The position numbers and the translations under genes were made by a program. The notes beneath the pieces were generated by a model, which ran no database searches, had not been told where the DNA came from, and worked only from the letters and a program-made list of their open reading frames with translations. From Rhizophagus clarus (Eukaryota; Glomeromycota; Glomeromycetes; Glomerales; Glomeraceae): a stretch of 64,000 bases of DNA. Below, in pieces: positions 11,401 to 24,261 of this stretch. The stretch covers positions 620,001-684,000 of the forward strand of contig BLAL01000165.1 in NCBI GenBank assembly GCA_015698045.1, given 5' to 3'. Position 1 is the stretch's first letter, and every line of letters begins with the position of its first letter.

Positions 11401-14076
11401 ATTTTGAAATGTTGATATAATGTTATTGGAAAATTATTGTCTAGCATTTTACGATATTATAGTTCTTACTCCCGGCTCGAATAGTGACTTTATACGATCA
11501 CAGCCTAATGACGCAATATATGAGATGAGACAGTTTGGATTGTTCGAACATCTGTCGTGGATAATGTGAAAGAACTAATTGTGGTCTCATTATATGATCA
11601 AATCCACTAGTTGTTTATAATTATAGCATGGTTATTGGATACCTTGTTTTAAACATTCTAATTGATTGATAATATAGGCGGATGTCTTTCGTTGATAAAA
11701 CTATATTGAAACACGAAAAAGTGATACTCTAAAATTATTATGGGACTTTGCGATTCTTCTGTAACAACAATAGGTAATTAGTCTTTTAATGAAAATTACG
11801 ATGTCTATCCATGCAGTAGCGAGAAACATTTATTCGCATCACCTGAAGATGACGAATCACGTGTCGTGGGCAGAGGTTGAATTATTTGGTCTAAAATCAA
11901 CAGACCTTGAATTTACCGTTGGTGAAGTTAGTGGACCGCCAAGCCAGCGCGATCATCCACACTTTTTCTGTGATAAATCAAGATCGCCAAGATGTTGAAA
12001 ATTCTAATTAATAGGATTGCATGAAACATGCGATGCAGATACAGAATTAAGCTTGTTAAAACTATATAGTAAGTATTAACGAATTTGGAATGATCTGTAG
12101 TAAAGAATTTTATTAAAATTCTCTAACTTATATTAAACAATAAAGTAATTGACTATGAGTTGTCAGTTCCCTTTTAAGGATTGTATATTTTTCGTGAGGC
12201 TCTACAGTCAAAATTGTCAACTAATAAGATTGAGGTGGCATCAATATTACAATCCATATCAATATTGCTTAAGTTCAAGGTCCTTCAGCCTATTTTTTTT
12301 TTTACCTAACAATATAATACTACTAGGAATTACTTGAATAGAATCTAAAAGATCTGAAAGATTATATTATGGATGCATATCGATAGCTCAAACCAGTTTC
12401 TCACATTTATCAATTAAGAAGCAGGACAAAAAAAATAGTGATTATGTGATAGTAATGTAATGATAATAATGCAAAACAACTGTCAAGTTTAAATAAACCT
12501 ATATTAAAGCACAAATCTTTAGCACATTGTCACATCCTCGCAATATTATAGGTACATAAATCAAGGATGATTTACTGTATGAAAATAAAACTAACCTTGA
12601 CAAAATACAATAAATCGCATGAAAGATTATAAGATATGAAATAAAAGATCTATATCAGAATGAGACTAAGATAAAGCGTTTAGAACTTACACTCCAATTT
12701 AAAATACTGCACCTGGCTGGATAGTATAATGTTACAATCGTAGGGATTCTTGATATATATGGCTTGTATCCGATGGACTTACAGGAATTACAAGAATAAA
12801 CTCAAATCTTTGGCAAAACAAGTTTACTCCTAATAAGTTTTTAGGTATTATTCCTTATGGTAAAGGTTATTATTTCATTAATTGAAAAATTAATAGAATC
12901 TAATTATATAGAAAGATCCATTTATTATAATGCTTATATATTGCACTGTTGTTAAAAAAATTACTGGCTAGTTTGCAGGCCAGCTTTGCATATGTTACTC
13001 TTTAATTGTAAAAAATGTAAAAAATGTTTAATAAAACATATCATCCGATCAGAAGTTTCCATAATTTTTATATACTAATAATAATAAAATAACCCATCAG
13101 TTACAGTATATAATGAACCTATCAACTAAGCTAAATATTAATTGGACCAATTTTCTAAATCAGCATTAAATAAATATGAGTATTAAATAAACTTTAAAAA
13201 ATTATATAGATCACAAATGAATTTGTTTAATAGTATAAGAATTCCTTTAAGTCAGAAAATGATTTGCTTAACAGAACTTTGTTTATTGACCTTAGTAAAT
13301 TTTAAAATTTCATCTGACCTATATATGTATTTTTTGGGAATCTTGAAAGGTCTCATAGATGAAAATAATAATAATAGTATTAGATGATATTACAAGATCA
13401 CATTCTTAGCAAAAAAATTAGTAAAAGAAGAAAAGTGTTATAAGTTAATCATAATATGGGATTATGATTGAATCATATTATTAAACATTTTGCAAATTTA
13501 TAGGTTTCTTAACCTCATTGTTATCAACGAGTAACAGCAATGGCCAACATTAGGATCAGGGACAGGCCTGGCTGGCATTACTTAAATATGGAAGTTCTCA
13601 ATGCAGATTATTTATAATTCTGCCCAAAATTGCAGAATTTCTCGGATGTTACTATCCATCATCGCCACATTTCCTTCTTTATAAATACAGTAACATCATT
13701 TAAAGATAGAATTGTAATTGTGATGTCATTTCATTGCTTTATTTATAGCTATTAATTTCATCGTATTTGTAATAAAGTTCTACTCACATTCACGCATCAT
13801 CACTCGTTTTTGTATTCAATATCAGAAAGAATTTACTGTATATTTAATTTATTTTTTTTTTTTATGCGAAATTCTTATACAGTATATGTAGAATCATTAA
13901 GAAATCGCAGAAGTTCATTGTTCAAGAATTTCAACGAAAATCTTGATTGATTACATTTTAATAATATACTAAGATGCTTACAATATTGTTTAGATTTCGG
14001 GATCTCGGTTAAACCAATTCTAAAGCTTTTTTTTTTTTACCTAAAAATAGAAATAGATTTCCAACCAGAATTATTA
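11400..14076. other. Mostly non-coding, one uncertain relic
   Basis: At 11789-11998 there is an open frame of 69 codons. A second frame over the same bases (contains KHLFASPEDDESRVVGRG, then TGA) also looks natural, so this is probably another coding relic rather than a gene. The rest, from 12.0 to 14.07 kb, is A/T-rich with no supported gene. Confidence 0.35.
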
Positions 14077-14568
14077 AGGTACATTTCGCAGAGATCCATT
14101 TTACCGAAGCCTATTTCGCCGAGATATTTATTTTGTCGAAAGGGACATTTCTTCGAAGGGACATTTCTTCGAATGGGCATTTCTCCATTTCACCGAATGG
14201 ACATATCGTCAAATATGTAATTTAACGAAAGAAATTTAAAGAAATGAATTTCTTCTTTTTTTTGAACTATTTTATTATTATTTGCTTCAAAAAAATTGAT
14301 GAATATATAATTGATGTTCTAGATAATGGAATTATGGACACTTCTTTTAATTAAATTTGTTGATATTCACATGGATAATTAATGATCCTTCCAAAAAAAC
14401 TATTACAGCACTGTATATTATTTAAAATTCCGTTTGGTAAAGTAGTTTATGGCAAAATGTCCATTTGGTAAAATGGTCGACCATCCGTTCATCCGTTGAA
14501 GTGGCTATTCGGTGAAATATCGTTTCAATGAAAGGCTTCGGTGAAATGGATTTCGGTGAAATAGTCCT
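14077..14568. mobile_element. Non-autonomous TIR element rich in TTTCNNCGAA motifs
   Basis: The left arm (about 14077-14230) and right arm (about 14430-14568) are imperfect inverted copies. The left reads AGATCCATTTTACCGAAGCC and the right arm, reversed, reads AAATCCATTTCACCGAAGCC. Both arms are built of many short (A/T)TTTC(A/G)CCGAA-like blocks, including the repeated GGGACATTTCTTCGAA at 14150-14175. There is no coding potential between the arms. A target-site duplication is not evident, so the superfamily is unassigned. Confidence 0.7.
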
Positions 14569-17305
14569 GATGAAAAGTCCGGATTGCAAATATACTCTTG
14601 AGAATAGTGATACAAAACGTAAATGCCAATCAAAGACAAAGGATGTATTTGATTTTACAATAATGTGTCACTACTTCTCTTTAAGTTTGTAACTTCGGCC
14701 AAAATTATGATATATTTCAGAGGACGTTCTATAATGCTGGTAGAAATGATCGGCACCTTAAAGAGTTTTTCACGTTTTTTTTTGTATCTCTGGGTTTATG
14801 CCTTTAACAATGAATGAATGAATATATATTCAGCATAACTGAATCAGATTACTTTTAAAGCGTTAAATTTCTAAATATGATAATTTCAATAAGCTTTATG
14901 ATAATTTTATAGATGCGTTCACGACATATATGTAAGATGAAAGAGCATTAATTAACTTACACAATATTATTCTCAGGTTTGTTCAACAATCATTTGCATA
15001 AATATGATTCGGGACAATCTTATAGCCATATGGAAAATTTAAATGAAAAAAAAAAAAAAAGAAATTTCTGTTGAGAAACGAAGGGTCTTTGTTTCAAATC
15101 GATTAAATGAATAAGAATAATAATGCAGCGTAAAAAAAAAAAAAAAGACTATTTATTATTTTTTCTTATCAATGGAAATTAATGCATGATGATGTTTTTT
15201 AATAATACTTTTTATGATCTAGTTATTTTCGCTTGTCGGGCTAGATCGACTCGATTTGCAAAATTACGTTAACAGCAAAAAATGATGTACTACATTTTTA
15301 TAAAATTTTTGAAGGGTTATTTACGTTAATAACAATAAGAATATTACTGTGATAATTAAAATCATAAAAAAAAAAAAATTCTCTAATATACCATATAAAA
15401 GATTGATACCGAAAAACGTGGAATTTTGATGAACATATATTTCATTCATATATCGTGCATTGAATTTAAAATTTAATTCGCGTTAATGTTTCATTTATAT
15501 TTATATACTGTATATATTACAAAATTTTATCTCTCGTATCAGATTTTACATTTTTGGAAAATTAATTTTTTTCATATTATTTGACTGGGTAAACTTAAAA
15601 AGTAAGTTTTGCGCCTTTGCTACCGATGTTACAGTAGACATCACTAAATTGGTTAGTCATGAAAAATGTTCACGTGACAGTCGTGATATGGATTTACATT
15701 AATTTTATGATCACCTATATCGATATTCATTACATTTCCGAAACCCGAAATTTATTCATTTTTTAAAATGAATCCTTTTAGTTTTGGTTTATAACTTTAT
15801 TTTTTAACACATGTGAATGTATAGAAAATACAAATTTTTTGTTATTAAAATTATATTCCTACGGTCCCATGATAATCCGTCATATTTCAATGAAGTAATT
15901 TAAAAAAGCATACAGAATATGAAATGGTTGGTATTTGGTTTGTGCGCACGCGCATTTTGAATTTTTTTGTTTACATTTTCTTTATAGAAATTTCAGAAGA
16001 AAGTTCTTCACATTCATTTGATAACCTCTTACATGCATGATACCGAATTTTCTTGTATGATTTACAGAACTAAATTGTGATCAATGCAAAAAAATACGGA
16101 CTTCAAGATTTGGGAAAATCCGAAGAATTATAATACTGATAGACGCTCTACGGTTTAGTGTAACAGTGGCTTAGGTGTATGGAGGCTTAGACCCGCCACA
16201 GACGCCACAGACGTGTAAGAATCAAAAATGGAAGTTACCCTTTTTTTGAAACACTTTTTAGTAAAAGGGCATTATTTCATTTTATAATGATGTATAATTC
16301 TGGCTAATCTAAAACAGGAGAAATTACAAAGGGGGACTTTTTTTCTTTATAGTACAAAAGGAAGTCAGAGAAAGACACAATTAAAAATTGATTAGACTAG
16401 TAAAAAGGTAGGCCCAACAGGGAAGGAATTGGATAATTTTAAATTTCGCCCGGGATTAAATTTTAACTCGGGTCATTTTTTAACCGTGACTTTTTTCTTT
16501 TTTGATTTTTTAAATGAAAAATAAAATCTCTTGGCTTTTCATTGTTAATTATAATTTTTTTTTTTCTTGATGATATCATAATAAATAAATTATTCATCAT
16601 AACACTCGATTTATTTTTTATTCCCATAAAACGGTTAAATAAGGTAGAATACTTATCACACCATCAAAAATGTCGCATGATGTTTGCGCCGGAGGTTCAT
16701 CATGAAACGGAATTGGCAGATAATGACAAAATTTGATAAATCTAGCATCCTTTATTAGTTTATATTATAGTTTAAGGTTATACATAAAAAATGCAACTAA
16801 AGCTATTTTATCTCCGAATAATATGTTTCTATTTTTAAAAAATAAGTTCATGGAAGTTTTTTTTTCGCACAAAATTCTATATATGGTAAAGTGTAACTAC
16901 GCTTAATTGCATAATTTCTTTATACAGTCCTTTTTTTTTAATGAACAAATAAGAAAAAAAAAATTTATCAATTACCTTATTGTTTATCAAAATAAATAAA
17001 CAATATAAATAATCGATCTTATTTAATTTTTTTTTTTTCAGAAAAAAAACTATATATAAGGAGTCCTCCACACCTTTAACGGGTTCTTTTTTGACTTGCT
17101 TCAGGGTCAAAAAAAAAAAAATTTTATTTTTTTCGTTTAGGATATATATATATATATATTATAATTATTTAGTTTTTTTTCTTCCCCTTTTTTTTTTTTT
17201 AAAAAAAAAAAACAAAAAAAAAAAAAAAAAATTCTGCCAAGTGCCGAGTGCCAAGAATTTTGCTGATTATTTAGATAATGCTTTTGAAATCTATCAGTAA
17301 ATAAA

Positions 17306-17337
<32 letters not shown>

Positions 17338-17441
17338 CAAACGAACAAAAATCAAAAAAAAAAAATTATAAAAATACGCTATAAAATATAAGAAAAAAAA
17401 AACCTCAACACTTTTACGTTTTTTATATTATATTATATAAA
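14569..17441. other. Intergenic, homopolymer-rich
   Basis: No exon chain is supported. The last 450 bases before the amidohydrolase gene contain long T and A runs (17026-17038, 17191-17232, 17311-17330), a TA dinucleotide run at 17143-17160 and TATATTATATTATATAA just upstream of the start codon. They probably form its promoter region, but no specific element can be named. Confidence 0.5.
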
Positions 17442-18666
17442 ATGGCAAGAGTAAATCCTTTACGAAATCCAAAAATTTTATTATTATGTGCAGTTTTCTC
17501 AATTTTTATATTCCTTTTCATAGTAGTACCAGAATTTCAAAATCATTTTCCAATACCGATATCAGTTGATGTAGAACCAATACAATTAACTTCAGAATTA
17601 TTATTGGAACCGATTTATGGATATAATAACTATAGCGAATTTATTCAAGGTCATTTACCAATAATTATATCGATACCACATGGAGGACATTTATTTCCTG
17701 ATAATATACCAGATCGTAAACAAACTTTTCCAAGTGTAGTAAAATCAAACGATATTAATACTCAAGAAATTGGAAGAGAATTGTCCGATTTAATTACGAA
17801 AACATTCAAAGGAAGAAAACCTTATATGATTGTAAATCATTTGGGCAGGAGCAAACTTGACGTAAATCGTCCTTTGAAAGAAGGTGCAGAAGGTATTCCT
17901 GGTATTAATATTCCTTCTGATACTCAAATAGCTTGGAGTGATTATCATAATTTTTTGAATAATGCTGTTGAAGAAATCGAAGAAAGATTTGGTCGTGGTC
18001 TTTTAATTGATATTCACGGTAAGACATCATGAATAAAACGTATAATATTTAAATAGGTTCATCAGCTAAATTTCATTATCACATTTGTATAGGACATGGA
18101 CATCCAGAAAATTATATTGAATTGGGATATGTTTTATCATCAGAAGTATTATTACGTTCAGATGATATATTAAATTTAGATCCAACAATTTCGGCTGGTT
18201 CGAGCATAAGATCTCTTTATATTAGAAAACAATCCACGTTAAGTTTTGCAGAATTATTACGCGGAAAAACAGCTTCGCTTGGTGGTAGATTACAATCTTA
18301 TGGTTACGAAACAATTCCATCTCATGTTCACAAACATCCTTTAATACATGAAAAATACTTTCATGGTGGTTATAGTGTTCAAAAATATGGTTCAAGACAT
18401 GGTGAACAAGTTATAGATGCTATACAAATTGAGTAAGTATCAAATTGATTGCCTTTCGTATTTTTTTTTTTTTTGGTGCAGAAAATATTTAACGATTTTT
18501 TTTTTATCATAGGTTACCAAGATTATTAAGACTTGGAAATAATGAATTAAGAGGTCAATTTTTGACAGATTTTGCTGAAAGTCTTTCTTGGTTTGTAAAA
18601 GAATATTATTGGAAAGGTGGTCAAGGTTCAAAGCGTTTAACAATTGATATTCCTGGACGTAGTTAA
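17442..18666 (+). CDS. N-formylglutamate amidohydrolase-like membrane protein
   Basis: Exons 17442-18018, 18093-18432 and 18513-18666 (introns 74 and 80 bp, GT..AG) give a 356-residue protein ending in SKRLTIDIPGRS. Residues about 12-30 (ILLLCAVFSIFIFLFIVVP) form a signal anchor or signal peptide. The catalytic domain follows, with ISIPHGGHLFPDNIPDR at about residues 75-92, NHLGRSKLDVNRP at about 130-142, and LIDIHGHGHPENYIELGY spanning the first splice junction. Those His/Asp/Glu clusters match the N-formylglutamate amidohydrolase fold (zinc-type amidohydrolase). Bacterial members release glutamate from N-formylglutamate in histidine breakdown. The substrate of eukaryotic, membrane-anchored forms is not known to me. 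The gene is intact, with codons and introns like the other single-copy genes here. Confidence 0.85.
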
Positions 18667-21600
18667 TTCACATTTTATATTTTTATTTTAATTTTTAATC
18701 AAAAATATTGATAATTTGCATCACAAAAAAGTAAGGAAATTGGCTAATAATATCTAATTTAGAATTTTTGCACATATCATTTATTGTTAAAATAGAAATA
18801 CACAAAAAAAAAAAAAATCATAATGCAATCAAAACTTCATTTAATTTTCTTTTCTAATTTGTTTTATTATTACAAAAAATTTATACGATTAATTTGTAGG
18901 TATTCGTTTGTTACCATTTCTTTTTTTATTTTGTAAATTTTTTTTTCCACAATTTTTTTTTTTTTTCTTTAAAGAAAAGTATTAATAAAAAAGTGTTACA
19001 AGTTTAATTTCACATTATAAATAGTGCATAATTAATTTACAATGCAGTAAAAGCGATGGATTTCGCTTTCCCGAATTTGCGAGAGAAGTGATTCGATTAA
19101 TAAATTTGCCAAAGTCTAAAAATAGGTATCAAACGACCGAGACATAAATGGAGCTGAATAAATTTAATTGAATAAAGAATTTTATCTATTATTAAAAGTG
19201 TAACATAGGCTAAATCAAAAAAAGAAATTAAAAAAAAATGCATTAAGTAATTTTGAATAAATTATTACGTTTAAAATGAAATCATATACAAGGAAACTTT
19301 AAAAAGATTTTCTTGTCGGTCGAACAATTGTTAAAAAAGAAAAAAGAAACAGGGATAAAATGATTGTTTGACATATGACAATATGAAACTCCTAACTAAT
19401 ATATAATTCTCCATCGTATGTACATATATGATGAATATTTCATGCATACGAGAGAGTAGATCACAAAAAAACTGTTTACTGTCGTAGCACTAACTCTGCT
19501 TTGACATATTTTAAAGCTAATCTGAAACTTCATAAACTTAAAACTAATTTCAAGCTTATTTGAAACATAGTGTAAAGTTTTAAATATAAAGATTGGTAGG
19601 ATATGATCGTTTAGACCATAACGACCGTAATAATAACGATTACATCATAATAATAACGACTTGTAACAATAACGACTGTAACGATAATACATTAATTATT
19701 CGTAATGTGGCTTTTTCGTTATACTACGATTTACGACGATTGATTTATTTACATTAATTAATCAAATTGCCCAAATTGGCAATTTTAATATAAATCATGC
19801 AGATCTTGTCTATAAACTAATAACAATAACTAATAATAATAGGAACAACGGCAAAACAAGACAAATAAATGTTTGTAGTATCAGATTATTACCATACCAA
19901 ATATAGGAAAACTCATACTATCATAGAAGATTCTTTTAAGAAATGATTTTAATAAAAAATTCTAATCTTATTTGGAATTATCATATTAGCGTATGTACTG
20001 TACGTATGTGTAATTATTTAATTAATAAAATAATTTTATTTCTAAAATTATTTCAAAATTTATGGAGGTTCCATAAATAGTAGCTCTCCGCATTACGTCA
20101 TATGTATATATAACTGGTTACTATCTGCCGCAGCATTCCCTACCCGTAAGTTAAATAAGCATAAATCGGTTTTTTTTATCCTTAAGAATCAGCAGATATG
20201 ACATAAATTTATATTTATTTATTAGATTAAACCTTATTTGTAATTTTTTTTTTTTCTTTATATGAGAAGAGGGTAAATTTCATATATTTATTTATATTTG
20301 ATTTCCAAATCGTGTTTAATTATTTTTATTCTATTCGCGGCGGCTTCATTGTTTAAAATAGAATATCAATTATCTCGACCTAAAATCTTTTGAGTTTAAC
20401 CAGTTAAAGGTTTAAACTAGGGAAAGCAGATTTACTAATTTTGGATTGCTCCTAAAATGGGATATTGACCAATAAAGGTTTGGTAGGAATAAAGTTATTG
20501 TGGAGTGTCTGGTTATATTTGTAATATCGGGGTGATGTACAGTACCGTAAGGTTTCTGATTTTCAGGATTTTTAACGGATTCCGATTCCTAACTGATAAA
20601 CTGACATGTTAATTTGAATCGAACCAATCTAAACTAACCTCATCCCATTCACAAATGTTTCGGCCAATGACTGGGCAGTTATGTACGTACCAGCTGTGAG
20701 TTAATCCGTTCAAAATCCAACAATTATAATAAATTCATTATCCCGAAATTTCATTACCCCAGATACTGATTTCACGAATATTATCTAATAAACCTTCTTC
20801 TCATATATTATGATTGAATATCCTGGTTCACCAGAATTTTATTCATACGCATAAAAATATACCATTTGGCTATTTGTTAAAAGCCCAGTAAAATTTTTTA
20901 ATTAAATTTAATTAAATCTTTCATTTTTCCAAACTTAAATTTTCTTAAGAATTTGACATTTTTAAAGACAGCTTGTTATCTAGTGGACGAAATTTAGCTT
21001 GTTAAATTCGTCTCGCCAAGACGCATCTAATGGTGGTAAACTACATGTCTTTAAGATTAATAGAAGTCAAGTTATTACATTTTTTCCTACTTAATGTCTC
21101 CCCATTACTAATAAAAAACACATATACACTTATCTCCAAAATTATATATGAACTTTTTGCAGTTTAATAATTCGCGGATCACGAATTAACCTAAATCCCA
21201 TTATGGATTTTTGCCATGATCTAGGTCGTTCCAAACAATTTTCTGAATGAGTCGCTGACGCCCTGCATCATGACCTTGAATTCTATCAACTATGTTAGTT
21301 TCTCACTGAAATTATCAAAACTATGGTGGATATCACTGATAGGCACAATAATATAAACTGACATATAGAAAAGGAATCCGTTTTTTTTCGCGCCTGCGAT
21401 ATGTCCATGGATATTAATTTGTCGATCATATTGATCACATGACTTTGTTAAGATTCCCCATTTTTTAAAAAATCCCGGCGTGATGTGTGCTATAAAAACC
21501 TTATACTATGCGTCTTTTTGGCTACTCTACAAGTTTTCTTAATGTCATTTTTGACTTTTATATGTAACATATTATAGGGGTGCGGCATATCGCAGGTGCA

Positions 21601-22657
21601 AAACCCTATAGAAAAATTCATCAATTTTAGTAAATGACAATAGTATTTTTCATGGAATTTTTATGGATTCTATAAAAATTCTGTGGAATATAGCGAAAAC
21701 CTTTTTCCCGCTTGCGCGGCAAAAATTTACATTAACAACATATATATATATAAACACGTTTTAATAATTCAGACTTTGTAACGACAGCCACCATAATATT
21801 CTCTGATCGTTTTATTGCTATCATTTCTTACATTTTGAATCCAGAAATTCATCAGTTTCTCTAATCCCTACTCTAGAGCCGATCATGAAATTTGTTCTTT
21901 TTCAAAAAGGAATGTTGTATAAAATTCTGAGATATAGATCAGTACTAATTTTCTTTCAGAATGGTGGTAGACTGTGAAATATTAGTAGCCTTCTAAGGAA
22001 AATTGATCTGTTCGTTGCATAATTGATGATAGACTTAGAGATAAAATTTGTAGCGCAATAAATTCATTCCAATCAACGAGTGCATTTATTACGTTAAAAA
22101 CTGCGGGTTAAGAACCTCTTTATAACCTCAGAGTTACTAATTGACCACAAGAAGCACTATAATTTGCGTTTGGCAATATTGAATTTTATGGTGGTTGATT
22201 GTGGTTTAATAATTAATACTCCGATACTTTGATACATGATTTAGAAATATGAATGCAATATTGCATAAAAATGTTGTTGAGGTTGCATTTATTTTCTTTA
22301 ATATATGATTAGAATCTCTTGTATTAGTTGCAAAACGTGTCACAATAATTGTATTCATTCATTTATTTCACGTTTATTTCCTTTTCAATACATAAGTGCA
22401 TTAATTAATAAAAATGATTTTATATATAAATTAAAAAGTTTTAATGAGACAATAATGAAACCAAGCTTTGAGATCTTTTCTTTGAAATGTTTCTGAATGA
22501 AATTTTTCAAAGCGAGTATTGACTTTTATTTATTTTGCGTGAAAATTGGTTTCCGTTACCAGTATTAGATCGCTGTAACGTTTATTTTCTTTAAATTAAG
22601 AATAAAATAGTCCAAAAGCATATCATTAAATACATTTTTTTATTGTTTCATTAAAAG
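18667..22657. other. Intergenic, no gene supported
   Basis: A/T-rich with scattered homopolymers. It contains a diffuse repeat of TAACGAC/TAATAACGA at 19617-19690. It also holds two blocks (20863-20908 and 21174-21189) that recur in the same order near 49.5 kb, suggesting a dispersed repeat. Confidence 0.45.
19617..19690. repeat. Degenerate TAACGAC-type simple repeat
   Basis: About eight copies of (A)TAACGA(C/T), separated by 3-9 bases, over 74 bp. Low-complexity DNA with no associated gene. Confidence 0.6.
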
Positions 22658-23059
22658 GTACACCTAATTTTCAAGATCATATATGCCAAGAATATACTCT
22701 GTTTAGTTCTATTTAGAGTTGCTGCGACTACAGCTGATGGCAAGATTAAAGATAAAACAGCAAGATCGATGATATACAAAGATATGTTGCAGTATTTACC
22801 TAATGTCACTCTGGGTAATTTGCGAATCCGAACACACAGAGCTAAAAATATTCTTATGCTATTTGGAGAAAAAGGGGTTGGGATAGATAGAATTAAGTTA
22901 GTTACTTGTAGCGCGAGTGATATTTCTAGATTAACCAATACCCAAATTCAAAATATTATAGATAGACATATTTTACATGCATACAATATATTTTACATTG
23001 AAGAAAAGAAATTTGAAGACCTTCAGCTTGAATTACTAACAATGGACCGCTATCACTAG
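22658..23059 (+). CDS. Glomeromycotina-type short domain protein, partial
   Basis: The frame is open from a possible splice acceptor (TTAAAAG before 22658) to the stop at 23057. The first internal ATG is at 22769. The core reads TADGKIKDKTARSMIYKDML, then QYLPNVTLGNLRIRTHRAKN, then LMLFGEKGVGIDRIKLVT and SASDISRLTNTQIQNIID. I recall this pattern (L-R-x-R-T-H-R-A, G-I-D-x-I-K, S-A-x-x-I-S-x-L-T) from expanded protein families of Rhizophagus whose function I do not know. The same domain in diverged form lies in the 24.4-kb gene. No start exon was identified upstream, so this may be the last exon of a longer gene or a fragment. Confidence 0.5.
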   Translation, partial: VHLIFKIIYAKNILCLVLFRVAATTADGKIKDKTARSMIYKDMLQYLPNVTLGNLRIRTHRAKNILMLFGEKGVGIDRIKLVTCSASDISRLTNTQIQNIIDRHILHAYNIFYIEEKKFEDLQLELLTMDRYH

Positions 23060-23250
23060 AAAAACCACCAATAATGTTGAAAAAGAGGAGGATAATGCAA
23101 AGAAATGTGTAGAGAATGTAAGAGAAGGCATAGAAGTAGAAAACTATTATTTTATTTTCTCTATTTGAATGACGAAGTAGCAAAGGTCAAATATATTATT
23201 TCTTGGGAACTGACTTAGGTAAGTTGCGAACCCGCCCAACCGACTCTTTC

Positions 23251-23814
23251 TTAATTGGTTCCAATGTGAAGCCCCCACCCAATCGCAGTGAGTAATGTTG
23301 TTCCACCGATTAGAGATCCACACACATAGCTAGCGGTTTGTACCGGAAAGTATTTAACGTGCATGTCCAATTTTGTCCCAATATCGTTCAATTTCTTACC
23401 ATCTTCTTGAACTTTTGTCTCGATTTCGCTCAACTTCTTACTAACACCCTTAACATCTTCTTGAACTTTTGTCTCGATTTCGCTCAACTTCTTACTAACA
23501 CCCTTAACATCTTCTTGAACTTTTGTCTCGATTTCGCTCAACTTCTTACTAACACCCTTAACATCTTCTTGAACTTTTGTCTCGATTTCGTTCAACTTCT
23601 TACTAACATTCTTAACATCACCCTTAAGTTCTTTGAGTGTGTTGTTGAACTTACTGAATTGAGAAACTCTAACGCGTCCTATTTATTAAAAAAAGAACCG
23701 CAAAATATTATATACTTATACGAGTACAACTATCTTTATTCAAGAGGCAAAATACTTACCAGTGGCTAAACCACGAGAGAGAATTTGACGAGCAACGTTG
23801 CTTAATTGAAACAT
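23251..23814 (-). CDS. Mitochondrial-type coiled-coil protein with 18-aa repeats
   Basis: Exons 23814-23760 and 23678-23251 (81-bp intron, GTAAGT..TAG) give 160 residues. The N-terminus MFQLSNVARQILSRGLATG is basic, amphipathic and acid-free, like a mitochondrial presequence. Residues about 40-115 are an 18-residue repeat around KKLSEIETKVQEDVKGVS, a predicted coiled coil with hydrophobic spacing. The last 30 residues (TASYVCGSLIGGTTLLTAIG) are a membrane segment. It is probably a small mitochondrial membrane protein with a coiled-coil stalk; no family name is recognised. The repeats are almost identical at the DNA level, so copy number probably varies among strains. Two 91-bp direct repeats lie just upstream. 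Confidence 0.7.
23409..23624 (-). repeat. Coding minisatellite, exact 54-bp period
   Basis: The string GAACTTTTGTCTCGATTTCG starts at 23409, 23463, 23517 and 23571, exactly 54 bases apart, and the units are nearly identical between. The period is a multiple of three, so each unit adds 18 residues without disturbing the frame. Confidence 0.95.
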
Positions 23815-23855
23815 TTTTTGGTTATAATCGCGAAGAAATTTTTAGAATTATTGTT

Positions 23856-24076
23856 GTAAGTGATCAAAACATTGGCGAAATAAGTTTATTATATATATTT
23901 ATTTATTAATCATTTAATCGATCATTACACAGAAAAGTTTATGAAAGGTTTATGATGTAATCACTTAATTTATGAGTATACCACGTAAGTGATCAAACCA
24001 TTGGCGAAAAAAGTTTATGATATATATATTTATTTATTAATCATCTAATTGATCATTACACAGAAAAGTTTATGAA
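23856..24076. repeat. 91-bp direct repeat upstream of the coiled-coil gene
   Basis: 23856-23946 and 23985-24076 share GTAAGTGATCAAA-CATTGGC, TTTATTTATTAATCAT and GATCATTACACAGAAAAG, with few differences. They lie 40-260 bp 5' of the minus-strand coiled-coil gene, so they may carry duplicated promoter sequence. This role is an inference from position. Confidence 0.75.
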
Positions 24077-24261
24077 ATTAATTTGATCATTATTGGTTTA
24101 TGAGTCATCCAGTCAGGAATTTTATCATTATGACAAACCTTTATTAGAGTTGATTACTAGAAATAAATACGAAGTGAAATTAATTACAACAATCACGAAT
24201 TTTTACTAATGATTCTCGTTTCTTTCACTGTTAAGGAACTTATGTAATGCGAAAGTTATGA

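Noticed and set aside
17091..17355. Open frames over poly-T/poly-A tracts
   Set aside because: Phe/Lys runs produced by homopolymers; no protein-like composition.
23338..23769. Plus-strand 143-codon frame opposite the coiled-coil gene
   Set aside because: Shadow of the 54-bp repeats; the minus-strand gene has a targeting sequence, splice sites and a membrane segment.
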